Shown piece by piece: positions 13,890 through 23,998 of a DNA stretch of 64,000 nt. This DNA comes from Mesorhizobium sp. WSM4904 (GTDB lineage Bacteria > Pseudomonadota > Alphaproteobacteria > Rhizobiales > Rhizobiaceae). The notes beneath the pieces are model-generated. The model was not told the origin of the DNA, searched no databases, and saw only the letters and a list, made by a program, of their open reading frames with translations. Numbering within the stretch: the first letter of the stretch is position 1; each line of letters opens with the position of its first letter. Made by a program: the position numbers and the translations under genes. The DNA lies in assembly GCF_029674545.1 (NCBI RefSeq), contig NZ_CP121354.1, positions 2,427,001 through 2,491,000 of the forward strand, written 5' to 3'.

Positions 13890-14111
13890 CTTTTCCTCCT
13901 TCGTCAAATCAGGAAGGATCATTCAACGCCGAACCGGGTTAGTATTTAGTTTACCATAGGTGCCGCCGAGTACGAAAAGAGCGATCGCGGCTTTATGCCA
14001 GCACGTTCAACTCGGCGTTCGGTAGTTCAACATTCCGGCGCGAAAATGTCAGGGGGGATTGCGGAGCACCTCGCCGAGCGGATAATGGGCTCAAAACGGA
14101 TGGGGTCGAGC

Positions 14112-15017
14112 ATGAAGCGAGTTCGCAAGGCAGTTTTCCCGGTCGCCGGCCTCGGCACACGGTTCCTTCCGGCCACCAAAGCCATTCCGAAGGAGATGCT
14201 GACCGTCGTCGACCGGCCGGTCATCCAGTATGTGGTCGACGAGGCGCGCGAGGCCGGTATCGAGCATTTCATCTTCGTGACCGGGCGCAACAAGGCGGTC
14301 ATCGAGGATCACTTCGACGTCCAGTTCGAGCTCTACGACACGCTGGCCCAGCGCGGCAAGGACGACCAGCTCGCGCGCCTGCAACGCCTGCAGCCGGCAC
14401 CCGGCCAGACCAGCTTCACGCGCCAGCAAGTGCCGATGGGGCTTGGCCATGCCGTCTGGTGCGCGCGCGAGCTTGTCGGCAACGAACCGTTCGCGCTGCT
14501 GTTGCCGGACATGATCATGCAGTCGGAGAAAAGCTGCATGAAGGACATGGTCGAGCTTTACGCCGAGACCGGCAACAACATCATCGCGGTGCAGGAATGC
14601 GATCCGGCCGAGGCGCACAAATACGGCATCGTCGGCCGTGGCGAGGACACTCATCACGGCTTCCGCATCACCGGCATGGTGGAGAAGCCGAAGCCGGGCA
14701 CCGCGCCCTCCAATCTCTTCATCAACGGGCGCTACATCCTGCAGCCGGAGATCTTCGGCATCCTCGAAAGCCAGGAGCGCGGCGCAGGCAACGAGATCCA
14801 GCTGACGGATGCGATGCTGAAGCTGGAGAAGCAGCAGCCCTTCTACGGCTATCATTACAAGGGACGCACCTTCGACTGCGGCTCGCCGGAAGGCTTCGTC
14901 GAGGCCAACGTCGCCTTCGCGCTCTGGCGCAACGATATGAACGAGAGCATGGCCGGCGTCATCCGCACCCTGCTGGATGAAGTGCGGCCGGCGGAGCGGC
15001 GCGGCGCGGCGTTTTAG
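14112..15017 (+). CDS. galU: UTP-glucose-1-phosphate uridylyltransferase
   Basis: A 301-residue enzyme that makes UDP-glucose for surface polysaccharide and glucan synthesis. The nucleotide-binding motif is [18 protein letters not shown] at residues 13-30; other family signatures are GLGHAV and [10 protein letters not shown]. The ATG at 14112 gives the normal length; in-frame ATGs at 14085 and 14100 are possible. Its tail nearly meets the convergent beta-barrel gene. Confidence 0.95.
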   Translation: MKRVRKAVFPVAGLGTRFLPATKAIPKEMLTVVDRPVIQYVVDEAREAGIEHFIFVTGRNKAVIEDHFDVQFELYDTLAQRGKDDQLARLQRLQPAPGQTSFTRQQVPMGLGHAVWCARELVGNEPFALLLPDMIMQSEKSCMKDMVELYAETGNNIIAVQECDPAEAHKYGIVGRGEDTHHGFRITGMVEKPKPGTAPSNLFINGRYILQPEIFGILESQERGAGNEIQLTDAMLKLEKQQPFYGYHYKGRTFDCGSPEGFVEANVAFALWRNDMNESMAGVIRTLLDEVRPAERRGAAF

Positions 15018-15041
15018 GCTACACCCTCAGCCGCACAGCCT

Positions 15042-16835
15042 TCAGCGCTGCACCTTCAGGCCGAGATAGACGCTGTTGGCGACGTAGTCGCGACCGGGCA
15101 GGTTGCTGGTCAGCTTTTCCGTCCTCACCCGTGTGGTGAGGCCTGCATAGCGGTTCAGCCACCAAGTCATGCCCGCCTCGGCGCTCAAGATCAGGTCATG
15201 GCCGTCGGAGCCGGTGTAATCGCGCCAGTCGAGGCCAAGCGACGAATTCGCCGTCAGGTTGGCGCGGACCTGCCGCTCGCCGGTAAGGCGGCTCGAGTAG
15301 AGGACATCGCCGCTCTCGTTTGCCGCGGTCGTGCTCTCGACGGTGGTCCTTCCGGTGAGGCCGATAATGGTGCCGCGCTCGGGCGACCATTTGAGATCGG
15401 CATTGACGTATGGGCCGGCATTGGCCGGCAAGCGGTCATCATCGATGGCTTCGCGCAGCCATCCGACGGAAAATTCGCCGGACAGCTTGTCATCCATGTC
15501 GAGCTCGAGGCCGGCGCGGGCGCCGAGCCGCGTCGAGGAGCGCTCGAAACCGTTGCTGTCGAGGCGCAGATCATAGATCCGCCGGCCGGCCTCCGCCTCG
15601 ACGAAGGGCGTGAGGGCCGGCGAGACCTGATAGCCGGTGCGCAAGGTCGCCGAATAGAGCGTGGAGTCGCGATCCTTCTGCGACAGGACGGTGCCGTCCG
15701 AGAGTTTGGCGTCGCCGTAGAAGTCGTGCGTGACCGCGCCGGTCAGCGTGTAGCGCATCTTGCCGACGTCCTTCTCGATGCCGAGGCTGCCGTCTACGGT
15801 CTGCCGCAGCGGCTGCGAGGTGACACCGGCAATCGCATCGGGCGAAGATGCCGATTCCGGCACCGCTTCATAGCCGAGCTTGGCGATGGCGCGCAGCTCG
15901 TTGTCGAGGTCGACATTGAGTTGGCCCTCGATCCGGCCCTGCGCGTCATTGATCTTCTGGCCCGAAAGCGTGTTGCGGAAGATGCCGTAGCCGTCGATGA
16001 CGGCCGAGTTCTCGCGCCAGTCCGAGGTGGCGGAGAAACGCAGCGCCGTCTCGGACAGCACCGCCGACCTGCCGCCGCTGCTGCCGTCGGCATTGGACGT
16101 CGCGGTGAAGCCTTGCTCCAGCGTCGGCCGGAAGACAAAGGTTCCGAGCTTGATGCCGGGGGCGGCGAAGGGATCATCCTCCGGTTTCACCTTCTGGCCT
16201 TCGATCGATCCGGTGCGCTCAGCGCCGGGATCGAGCTTCTGCCGGTCGACGCTGTCGATGGTGAGGGCGCGGCGGTTCGTGTCGACATCCTCGGTGGCCG
16301 CGGTGTCGGCCCGGTCGTCGGCAGCGGTGGTCTTGGCCGTGCTGTCGTTGGCCTTGCCGGGTTTCTTTTTCACCTTTTTCTTGTCGGCGGCCTTGGTGTC
16401 GCCTTTCGTGCCGGCATCGGCTGCGCGCTGCCTGGCGGTCGAAGGCCGGCGCGGCCGGGCCGCGGTCAAATTGTCGGCGAAAGGGTCGTCGATCGCCTGC
16501 GGCTGGTCGAAGATGCTCCCCGTCGCGCCCGCTGTCTGGTCGTCGTCGGGCACCGCGCCCGGGCTTGCCGGCTCATATGGGTTAGCAGGTGTCTGGTCCT
16601 CGGCCGTCTGAGCTGCCGGAGCCGCCTGATCCGGCGATCCCTGCGCGCGCAACTGTCTCGCTTTGCGCTGCTGGTCGGCCAGAATCGCCGATTCCGAGAC
16701 CTCGCCGCGCAGCTCGGTTTCCTGCGCGAAGACCGGCGCCGGGCGCAGCAAGGCAAGTACGCTCGCCGCCACCAGCAGCGTGCTGACGGCTATGCCCTTT
16801 CGACCTCTTCTCGTTTCAGGCTGGGGCCCCGACAT
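15042..16835 (-). CDS. Outer-membrane beta-barrel protein (BBP2-like) with long disordered N-terminal part
   Basis: A 597-residue secreted protein. The signal peptide ends near PVFAQ. Residues up to about 210 are Ala/Asp/Thr-rich and contain a lysine cluster (DKKKVKKKPGK). From about residue 220 the sequence becomes a series of amphipathic beta strands rich in alternating aromatic and polar residues, of the type seen in the putative beta-barrel porin 2 family. The start at ATG 16835 is a choice; a GTG three codons earlier is possible. It is divergent from kdsD. Substrate and function unknown; similar proteins are often linked to exopolysaccharide loci, which is only suggestive here. Confidence 0.7.
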   Translation of the reverse strand: MSGPQPETRRGRKGIAVSTLLVAASVLALLRPAPVFAQETELRGEVSESAILADQQRKARQLRAQGSPDQAAPAAQTAEDQTPANPYEPASPGAVPDDDQTAGATGSIFDQPQAIDDPFADNLTAARPRRPSTARQRAADAGTKGDTKAADKKKVKKKPGKANDSTAKTTAADDRADTAATEDVDTNRRALTIDSVDRQKLDPGAERTGSIEGQKVKPEDDPFAAPGIKLGTFVFRPTLEQGFTATSNADGSSGGRSAVLSETALRFSATSDWRENSAVIDGYGIFRNTLSGQKINDAQGRIEGQLNVDLDNELRAIAKLGYEAVPESASSPDAIAGVTSQPLRQTVDGSLGIEKDVGKMRYTLTGAVTHDFYGDAKLSDGTVLSQKDRDSTLYSATLRTGYQVSPALTPFVEAEAGRRIYDLRLDSNGFERSSTRLGARAGLELDMDDKLSGEFSVGWLREAIDDDRLPANAGPYVNADLKWSPERGTIIGLTGRTTVESTTAANESGDVLYSSRLTGERQVRANLTANSSLGLDWRDYTGSDGHDLILSAEAGMTWWLNRYAGLTTRVRTEKLTSNLPGRDYVANSVYLGLKVQR

Positions 16836-16974
16836 CGTCACCACTGCTTGCGCGGCGCAGGCGCGCCATACTTACCGGACCGTAAATGCGGATGGTTAAC
16901 GGAGGGTTGAAACGGGCCGGTTCCACCGCCCCCGACGCACGCGGGACGGGAATTCCGTTGGACAGGCGGGCGAC

Positions 16975-17997
16975 ATGGCGCTAATGGCTTCTGCCATGCA
17001 TGCGGGGTCCCCAGGAAGGAAGCAGCCGGACAGGCAGGCTGCGATCGAATCGGCGCTGAGAACGGTGGCGACGGAGCAGACTGGCGTCGCGGCGCTTGCC
17101 GCTGCGCTCGGCGATGGCTTGGCCGAGCCGTTCGGGGCCGCGGTGGACATCATCTCGCGGATCGAAGGCCGCGTCATCGTCACCGGTGTCGGCAAGAGCG
17201 GCCATATCGGCTCCAAGATCGCCGCCACGCTCGCTTCGACCGGCACGCCTGCCTTCTTCGTCCATCCGGCCGAGGCCAATCATGGCGATCTCGGCATGAT
17301 CGCCAAGGATGACGCCATCATCGCCATGTCCTGGTCCGGCGAAAGCAAGGAACTGATGGGCATCGTCGCCTATTCCAGGCGCTTTTCGATCCCGCTGATC
17401 GCCATCACCTCCGGCGAGACTTCGGCGCTGGCACGGGCCGCGGACGTGATGCTGCTCCTGCCGGTCGTGCCCGAGGCCTGCCCGCACGGGCTGGCGCCGA
17501 CGACATCGACGCTTCTCCAACTGGTCATGGGCGATGCGCTGGCGATTGCGCTGCTCGAGGCGCGCGGCTTCACGCCGGATCACTTCCGGACCTTGCATCC
17601 GGGCGGGCAGCTTGGCGCCAATCTGACCTTGGTGTCAGAGATCATGAGGACCGGCGATCAGGTTCCGCTTGCCCTTCTCGGCACCAAGATGCCGGAAGCG
17701 GTGATGACGCTGTCACAGAAGAAAGTCGGTTGCGTCTGCATCGTCGATACGAACGGCAAACTGGTCGGGATCGTCACCGACGGCGACGTCGCGCGCAACC
17801 TGCATCGCAATCTGGCCAACGTCACCGTCGACGAGGTCATGACCCGCACCCCCAAGACGATCGATCCTCAGACGCTTGCGGGCACGGCGATCGCGATGCT
17901 CAACGAGCACAATATCGGCGCGTTGGTTGTGATCAAGAACAACATGCCGGTGGGCGTGGTTCACTTCCACGATCTTCTGCGCATCGGCGCCGCTTAG
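16975..17997 (+). CDS. kdsD: D-arabinose 5-phosphate isomerase
   Basis: A 340-residue enzyme that converts ribulose 5-phosphate to arabinose 5-phosphate, the first step to Kdo for lipopolysaccharide. The N-terminal SIS domain carries VTGVGKSGHIGSKIAATLAS, SWSGESKEL and CPHGLAPTTSTL, the KpsF/GutQ signatures. Two CBS domains follow from about residue 210 (MRTGDQVP and VMTRTPKTID). The first ATG at 16975 has a purine-rich site GGCGGG ahead of it; ATGs at 16984 and 16996 are alternatives. Confidence 0.93.
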   Translation: MALMASAMHAGSPGRKQPDRQAAIESALRTVATEQTGVAALAAALGDGLAEPFGAAVDIISRIEGRVIVTGVGKSGHIGSKIAATLASTGTPAFFVHPAEANHGDLGMIAKDDAIIAMSWSGESKELMGIVAYSRRFSIPLIAITSGETSALARAADVMLLLPVVPEACPHGLAPTTSTLLQLVMGDALAIALLEARGFTPDHFRTLHPGGQLGANLTLVSEIMRTGDQVPLALLGTKMPEAVMTLSQKKVGCVCIVDTNGKLVGIVTDGDVARNLHRNLANVTVDEVMTRTPKTIDPQTLAGTAIAMLNEHNIGALVVIKNNMPVGVVHFHDLLRIGAA

Positions 17998-18055
17998 GAT
18001 GCATCGATATTCGAGCGAGGCCGGCCTGCAAATGGCGGCTTTCTGCGCTTTTTGG

Positions 18056-18553
18056 TCAGACAGCTTCGACGGTCAGCTCCAGGTCGGTATCCGCCGCGCC
18101 TGTAACGCGCACTTGCGCGCCCGCCGGCAGGTCCGGGCCGGAGACGCGCCACAGCGTGTCTCCCAGCCTGATGCGGCCGCGGCCGTTCTGGATCGGTTCG
18201 GCCAGCGTTGCCGTGCGGCCGACCATCTGCGCGCCGCGACGGTTGAGCAGCGGCTGATCGACCTCGCCGGCGCGCGCTGCCGTCAGCCTCTTGCCGACGA
18301 AGGCCGAGATCACGGACAGGACGAGGAAGGCCAGAACCTGAACCTGCCACGTCCAAATGGCGCCGTTCAATTCGGCCTGCCACGGCCAGATGGCGGCATA
18401 GCCGATGAGCAGCGAGATCGCGCCGACGATCAGCGCCGCGAGGCCGATCCAGAGCATGAACACGCCAGGCGCCACGATTTCCATCACCAGGAGCACGAAG
18501 CCGAGAACCATCCAGTTCCAGGGGCCGAGCTCCGAAACGATGCGGTCGATCAT
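18056..18553 (-). CDS. NfeD family membrane protein
   Basis: A 165-residue protein with two or three membrane helices in the first 95 residues and a C-terminal OB-fold of about 60 residues (LNRRGAQMVGRTATL onward, ending VTGAADTDLELTVEAV). The start at 18553 is set by GGAGAG. It lies 30 bases after the SPFH gene on the same strand. NfeD and SPFH proteins are often encoded together and thought to cooperate in membrane microdomain organisation; the biochemical role here is not shown by the sequence. Confidence 0.88.
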   Translation of the reverse strand: MIDRIVSELGPWNWMVLGFVLLVMEIVAPGVFMLWIGLAALIVGAISLLIGYAAIWPWQAELNGAIWTWQVQVLAFLVLSVISAFVGKRLTAARAGEVDQPLLNRRGAQMVGRTATLAEPIQNGRGRIRLGDTLWRVSGPDLPAGAQVRVTGAADTDLELTVEAV

Positions 18554-18583
18554 TGACGTTCTCTCCAACCAGACAGCGTCACA

Positions 18584-19534
<951 letters not shown>

Positions 19535-19669
19535 TTCGTTTCTCCCTCAAAAGGCGGCGACCTCACGAAATCACTTAAGTGTGTTTCCGTAACGTTACAA
19601 TCAGGTGATCATGAATATTGGTTAGCGGAGCTTTTGCACACCGGTTTCAAGGTCTGTCGGTGAAGACCG

Positions 19670-20725
19670 TCACACCCAGCCGGACAGCTCGCGCCGCACC
19701 AGCGCTTCGATCACCGCCATGCCCTCGGTGCTGTCGTTGAGGCAGGGGATATGAGTGAAGTCCTTGCCGCCGGCATGGTGGAAGGTCTCGGCCGCCTCGC
19801 GGCCGATCTCGTCCAACGTCTCGATGCAGTCGACGGAAAAGCCGGGATTGACGACAGCGATCGACTTGACGCCGTCCTTCGCCAGTTTCTCGACGGTGAC
19901 GTCGGTGTAGGGCTGCAGCCACTCCTGCGCGCCGAAGCGCGACTGGAAGGTGGTGATGAGCTTCTTCTCGTCCCAGCCGAGCCTCGCCCGCAGCAACCGG
20001 GTCGTCTCCAGACAATGCGCGCGATAGGGATCGCCCTTGTCGGAATAGGGCTTCGGGATGCCATGGTAGGAGGTGATGACCACCTCCGGCACGAAGTCGA
20101 GCGTCGCCAGATGCTTCTCGATCGAACGGGCGAGCGCCTCGATATAGACCGGCTCGTCATAATAGGGCGGCATGCTGCGGATCGCCGGCGCATGCCTGAT
20201 CCTCATCAGCGCGCGGAACAGCTGGTCATTGGCGGTTGCCGTCGTCGTCGCCGAATATTGCGGATAGATCGGAAAGGTGAGGATGCGCTCGCAGCCTTGC
20301 TCGACCAGCCGTCGGGCGACGTCCGCCGTCGAGGGATTGCCATAACGCATCGCCCAGTCGACCACGACGTTCGGCAGGTCACCAAGCGCGCCGCTAAGCT
20401 TCTCGGCCTGCGAGCGGGTGAAGGTGCGCAGCGGCGATTCGTTCTTTTCGGTGTTCCAGATCCTGGCGTAATTGGCGCCCGACTTTTTCGGCCGGGTGGT
20501 GAGAACCAGCCCGTAGAGGATCGGATACCAGATCGCCTTGTTGAGCTCGATGACGCGCGGATCGGAGAGGAATTCCCTGAGATAGCGCCACATCGGCTTG
20601 AATTCGGTGCCATCCGGCGTGCCTAGATTGATCAGCATGATGCCGATCTTGCCCGATTTCGCCGGCGCGGCGCCCGCCAGCGCCGGATCGGCGGCTTTCG
20701 CATCGGCAGGGCTGGCAAGCGTCAT
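19670..20725 (-). CDS. hemH: Ferrochelatase
   Basis: A 351-residue enzyme that inserts iron into protoporphyrin IX, the last step of heme synthesis. The signatures LINLGTPDGT, the catalytic histidine H221 in ITSYHGIPKPY and the acidic stretch PGFSVDCIETLDEIG are all present. The ATG at 20725 has GGAG seven bases upstream. Proteobacterial type without a C-terminal cysteine cluster. Its upstream region holds two palindromic repeats. Confidence 0.96.
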   Translation of the reverse strand: MTLASPADAKAADPALAGAAPAKSGKIGIMLINLGTPDGTEFKPMWRYLREFLSDPRVIELNKAIWYPILYGLVLTTRPKKSGANYARIWNTEKNESPLRTFTRSQAEKLSGALGDLPNVVVDWAMRYGNPSTADVARRLVEQGCERILTFPIYPQYSATTTATANDQLFRALMRIRHAPAIRSMPPYYDEPVYIEALARSIEKHLATLDFVPEVVITSYHGIPKPYSDKGDPYRAHCLETTRLLRARLGWDEKKLITTFQSRFGAQEWLQPYTDVTVEKLAKDGVKSIAVVNPGFSVDCIETLDEIGREAAETFHHAGGKDFTHIPCLNDSTEGMAVIEALVRRELSGWV

Positions 20726-20753
20726 CAACCGTCTCCGGGCACCGAAGGTTGGG

Positions 20754-20848
20754 GCAGTTCAGCGTTTTCACGGAAACGCTGAACTGCTCCAGCTGTTTGT
20801 TTTTACGCAATTCCAGACGAAAAACCGTGCAAACTCTCCTGGAATTGC
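20754..20848. repeat. Dispersed palindromic repeat, family R1, copy 2 (complete)
   Basis: Two hairpins in tandem. The first has 14-bp perfect arms (GCAGTTCAGCGTTT at 20754-20767, complement at 20774-20787) around TCACGG. The second has GCAATTCC at 20807-20814 and GGAATTGC at 20841-20848. The connector contains TTGTTTTTACG, also found in copy 3. It lies upstream of hemH. Confidence 0.85.
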
Positions 20849-20909
20849 GTTGAGCGCCCGCGAAACTAGCGACGCCGCGCCGGTTTTCAATGCTGCGTCT
20901 GGCCGCACC

Positions 20910-21010
20910 GTAGAGCGAGATGCCTATTCATTGAATTGCCGTCTCGCTCTACGATTCTGTTTTTAAGCATGATCTTCTCCGAAAAGTCTGCAACTTTTCG
21001 GGATCATGCT
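20910..21010. repeat. Composite palindromic repeat, family R2, copy 1
   Basis: The first hairpin has 11-bp arms, GTAGAGCGAGA at 20910-20920 and its complement at 20942-20952. The second is bounded by AGCATGATC (20966-20974) and GATCATGCT (21002-21010), with an inner stem CCGAAAAGT/ACTTTTCGG around a 5-base loop. The GCATGATC unit recurs at 54878-54943. Together with the R1 copy this fills most of the 356-base gap between hemH and the 5'-nucleotidase gene. Confidence 0.8.
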
Positions 21011-21030
21011 CCATCGCGTTCCAGCCTGAA

Positions 21031-21063
21031 AACGGAACACCCGCCCGGTTTCCTGGGCGGGTG
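21031..21063 (-). terminator. Probable terminator of the 5'-nucleotidase gene
   Basis: A 9-bp stem CACCCGCCC/GGGCGGGTG with an 8-base loop lies just past the stop codon; on the minus strand it is followed by a moderate T-rich stretch (TTCCGTTTT). Confidence 0.65.
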
Positions 21064-21081
21064 CCATGGATGCCCGAGGGC

Positions 21082-23127
21082 TTACTTTGCGGCCGGCGGG
21101 ATGGTCAGCGTCGCGCCGAGCGGCAGACGGCGCGGCCTGTAGTCCTTGTTGGCCTCGGAGATCAGCTTCCATTTGGCGCCGTCGCCATAATTTTTCTTGG
21201 CCAAATCCCAGTAGGTGTCGCCGGCGGCGATCACGTGGCTGGTTTCTGGGCTGGTCGCGGCGCTAGCCTGGGCAGGCTTGGCCTCGGCAGGGGCTGGCGC
21301 GGTCGTCTCAGCAGGCTTCGCCGGTTCGGCGGCCGGCGCCGCCGGCACTGTCTCGGCCGAAACGGTCGGCGGCGTGCCGGCGATGTCGCCGGAATTGGAC
21401 GGCAAGTCCGGCATTGCAGGCTCGGCGGTCGCCGGCGCTGTCTCGGCCGGCTTCGCGGGTTCGGCGGCCGGCGCCGTCGTCTCGGCAGGCTTTGCCGGCT
21501 CTGCTGCCGCTACCGTCGCTCCGACCTCGGTGATGCGGCCGTCGAGTTTCGGCGTGTAGGGCCGGTGCGCGCCGAGATAATCGGCCACCACCTGCTCCAG
21601 GCCCGGGCCGTAGTCATAGGCGTCCGTGGCCTTCTCGGCGAAGACCTTGTAGCCGTCGCCGCCCTGGCGGACGTAGTTGTTGGTGGCGACGAGATACTGC
21701 TTGTCCGGGTTGATCGGCGCCCAGGCGCCGTTCTCCATCACCTCGACCGATTTGACGCGGCCGGCATTGGGCGCGACCGACTTGTCGAAGGAGTATTTCA
21801 GCCCGGCCACCTGCGGGAAGCGGCCGGCACCGTCCTCGATCTGGCTGAGGCCGCTTTCCAGCCCTGCGACCAGATCCTTGCCGGAGATCTTGAACGTCGC
21901 CAGCGTGTTCTGGAACGGGAGGACGGTCAGCACCTCGCCCATGGTCACGGTGCCCTGGTCGATCGAGGCGCGCAGGCCGCCGCCGTTCGAGATGACGATC
22001 TCGACGCCCTGGCCCTTGACGCGATCGAGGACGGCGTCAGAGACGAGATTGCCCATTTCGCATTCGCGGGCGCGGCAATTCTCGCGGCTGCCGTCGATCG
22101 GCTTGGTGGTCTCGGCGACCTCCTTGTTCTTCAGCGCCTCGATCGGTGCGCCAAGCTCCTTGATGCGGGCAAGAACGGCTGGATCGGGTGTGATCGACTT
22201 GTCGAGGAAGATCGGGTCGCCGCTCGCTTCCTTGACGACGCCATTGTCGTCGAACACGACCTTGAACTCGCCGAGATATTTCGAATAGGACGCCGCCTGC
22301 ACCACCGGCACCTTGTAGCCGTCGGGGTTGTCGACCATCGTCGGATAGGGGCCCGCCGCCTTGGGGTCGGTGTTGGACAGCAGCGTGTGGCTGTGGCCGC
22401 CGACCACCACGTCGACGCCCGGGATCTTGGCGATCACGTCGCGCTCGCGGTTGTAGCCGATATGGGTCACCGCGATGATCTTGTTGATGCCCTGCGCCTT
22501 CAGTTTCTCGACCTCGGCCGTGATCGACTTGACGTCGTCAGCGATGGCAATGTTCTGACCTGGCGAGGCAAGCTCCGGCGTGTCGTTGGTGACGGCGCCG
22601 ACAATGCCGATCTTCTGGCCGCCGACCTCGACGACCATCGATGGCTTGATCTTGCCCGCCGCGCCGGATTTGTCGTTGGGCACGACGTTGGCGCTGACGA
22701 TCGGGAACTTCGCCTTGTCGAGGTAAGGCACCAGCGCGCTCTCGCCGTCGTCGAATTCATGATTGCCGAGCGTCACAGCGTCGGGCTTTATCTGATTGAG
22801 AAATTCCTCCTCCGCGGCACCCTTGTAGGTGATGTAGAACAGCGATCCCTGGAAGCTGTCGCCTGCATTGAGCAGCAACACGTTCTGCCCCTCGAGCTTC
22901 TTGCGCTCCTGCGCGATCGCGGTGACCAGCCGGCCGGCGCCGCCAATGCACTCGCCTTTGGTTTCCTCTTCGGCAGAACAGGTCGACTCGTATTTGTTGT
23001 TGCCTTCGATGCGGCTGTGCCAGTCGTTGAAATGCAGGATGTTCAGCGTGTAGTCGGCAAAGGATGCTCCGGCCGACATGCCAAGCGTCGAGGCAGACAG
23101 AGCTAGAACGGCGGCAATCTTCTTCAT
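21082..23127 (-). CDS. Secreted 5'-nucleotidase / metallophosphatase with LysM-like C-terminal domain
   Basis: A 681-residue protein with a signal peptide (cleavage near SFADY, residue 25). The calcineurin-like metallophosphatase domain shows the metal motifs HFNDWHS (32-38), NAGDSFQGS, TLGNHEFDDG and VVGGHSHTLL. The 5_nucleotid_C domain follows (motifs ISNGGGLRASI, LPFQNTLA). A low-complexity linker carries three copies of AEPAKPAET. A final ~60 residues (HVIAAGDTYWDLAKKNYGDG) resemble a LysM domain, which would bind peptidoglycan. The start at 23127 has GGGAG upstream. Likely periplasmic nucleotide or UDP-sugar hydrolysis. Confidence 0.9.
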   Translation of the reverse strand: MKKIAAVLALSASTLGMSAGASFADYTLNILHFNDWHSRIEGNNKYESTCSAEEETKGECIGGAGRLVTAIAQERKKLEGQNVLLLNAGDSFQGSLFYITYKGAAEEEFLNQIKPDAVTLGNHEFDDGESALVPYLDKAKFPIVSANVVPNDKSGAAGKIKPSMVVEVGGQKIGIVGAVTNDTPELASPGQNIAIADDVKSITAEVEKLKAQGINKIIAVTHIGYNRERDVIAKIPGVDVVVGGHSHTLLSNTDPKAAGPYPTMVDNPDGYKVPVVQAASYSKYLGEFKVVFDDNGVVKEASGDPIFLDKSITPDPAVLARIKELGAPIEALKNKEVAETTKPIDGSRENCRARECEMGNLVSDAVLDRVKGQGVEIVISNGGGLRASIDQGTVTMGEVLTVLPFQNTLATFKISGKDLVAGLESGLSQIEDGAGRFPQVAGLKYSFDKSVAPNAGRVKSVEVMENGAWAPINPDKQYLVATNNYVRQGGDGYKVFAEKATDAYDYGPGLEQVVADYLGAHRPYTPKLDGRITEVGATVAAAEPAKPAETTAPAAEPAKPAETAPATAEPAMPDLPSNSGDIAGTPPTVSAETVPAAPAAEPAKPAETTAPAPAEAKPAQASAATSPETSHVIAAGDTYWDLAKKNYGDGAKWKLISEANKDYRPRRLPLGATLTIPPAAK

Positions 23128-23312
23128 CTTCGTCTCCCGGATAAGCTGACCTGTAGTGCTTAATGCCCTCGCTTGACTGGAAATAACAGTCAGCTTCGGG
23201 TCATGTTCACATCGCGTTTTGGCCGATGCAAGCGGAAATCGGGAAGAGCTTTGCCGGCACAAAAAGAACGGTGGCTCACGCCGCCGACCTCGACAAGATC
23301 GATGTCTCCATG

Positions 23313-23432
23313 GAGCGTTTCTCCGTTTCACGGAAACGCCGAACCGCTCTATCTCGTTGTTTTTACGCATTCCGGACGGAGGCTACGGCGAAGTCGCCGA
23401 ACCCAACCGTTACATACTTTTCCTGGAATTGC
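23313..23432. repeat. Dispersed palindromic repeat, family R1, copy 3 (degenerate, expanded)
   Basis: The first hairpin (GAGCGTTTC... TTTCACGGAAACGCCG...) and the connector TTGTTTTTACGCA match copy 2. The second hairpin ends with GGAATTGC at 23425-23432, but its centre holds an extra segment containing GGCTACGGCGAAGTCGCCGA, itself a small palindrome. It lies between the 5'-nucleotidase start and the omp10 stop and accounts for much of that 312-base gap. Confidence 0.7.
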
Positions 23433-23439
23433 CCTACGC

Positions 23440-23811
23440 TCAGGCGCGGCGCGTCAGCACGAAATTCTGGCCGCTGGCGCTGGTACAATTGAGCTGGCTG
23501 GTGGAGACCATCAGGCAGTTGAAGCTGACCGGCGTCTGGCGGATCAGCGAGGTGCCGTGGATCTCGACCGAGGTCGGGCCGGTCATGGTGTAGCTGCCCT
23601 CAGATAACTTCTGGCCGGTGTCGGTCGCCACGGTGGTGAAGCTGCCGGCGGTGAAGGTCGACAGGCCGGTGCCCTTGGCGTCGATCCAGTTGCCCTCGAC
23701 GCCCTTGGGGGCGGCCGCGATCGGTTCGGAAGGTCCGGTGGTGGTGCAGGCGGCAGCGGCCAGAAGGCTTGCCGCGGCGCCTGCCGAAAGCAATTTGCGC
23801 GCAATGGTCAT
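23440..23811 (-). CDS. omp10: Outer-membrane lipoprotein Omp10 homologue
   Basis: A 123-residue lipoprotein. The signal peptide ends in a lipobox-like ASLLAAAAC with Cys22 as the likely lipidated residue. The mature part matches my memory of Brucella Omp10 in its spaced motifs: GNWIDAKG, a DTGQKLSEGSY stretch, VEI, NCLMVSTSQLNCTSASG and the end FVLTRRA. A repeat of the R3 family lies immediately upstream of its leader. Function in Brucella and rhizobia is an envelope surface lipoprotein without known enzymatic role. Confidence 0.8.
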   Translation of the reverse strand: MTIARKLLSAGAAASLLAAAACTTTGPSEPIAAAPKGVEGNWIDAKGTGLSTFTAGSFTTVATDTGQKLSEGSYTMTGPTSVEIHGTSLIRQTPVSFNCLMVSTSQLNCTSASGQNFVLTRRA

Positions 23812-23839
23812 CTGAAAAACCCTCTCCTCTCGCACCGGC

Positions 23840-23932
23840 CCGAAAATCGACCCGATTTTCGGAAAGCACGATGCGTGCATCCAAAGTGCTAGAGCGTACT
23901 TTGTGCGTCCGACTGGATGCACGTCGCTCTAG
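23840..23932. repeat. Composite palindromic repeat, family R3
   Basis: The first hairpin is CCGAAAATCG (23840-23849) with its complement at 23853-23862 around ACC. The second is nested: CGTGCATCC (23874-23882) with GGATGCACG (23915-23923), and CTAGAGCG (23889-23896) with CGCTCTAG (23925-23932). The TAGAGCG/CGCTCTA text is shared with the first hairpin of R2 at 20910-20952, so R2 and R3 may be parts of one mosaic family. Confidence 0.75.
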
Positions 23933-23998
23933 GCCGCACCTTCTCAATCGCCCGATTTCCGGGCGATTGCAAGGTGGAGACGGCGGTAAGTCTGGCTG

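Noticed and set aside
16896..16910. TTAA-N7-TTGA, a CtrA-like box between the beta-barrel gene and kdsD
   Set aside because: One mismatch to the core consensus and such sites occur by chance; no second site or conserved spacing to a promoter was seen.
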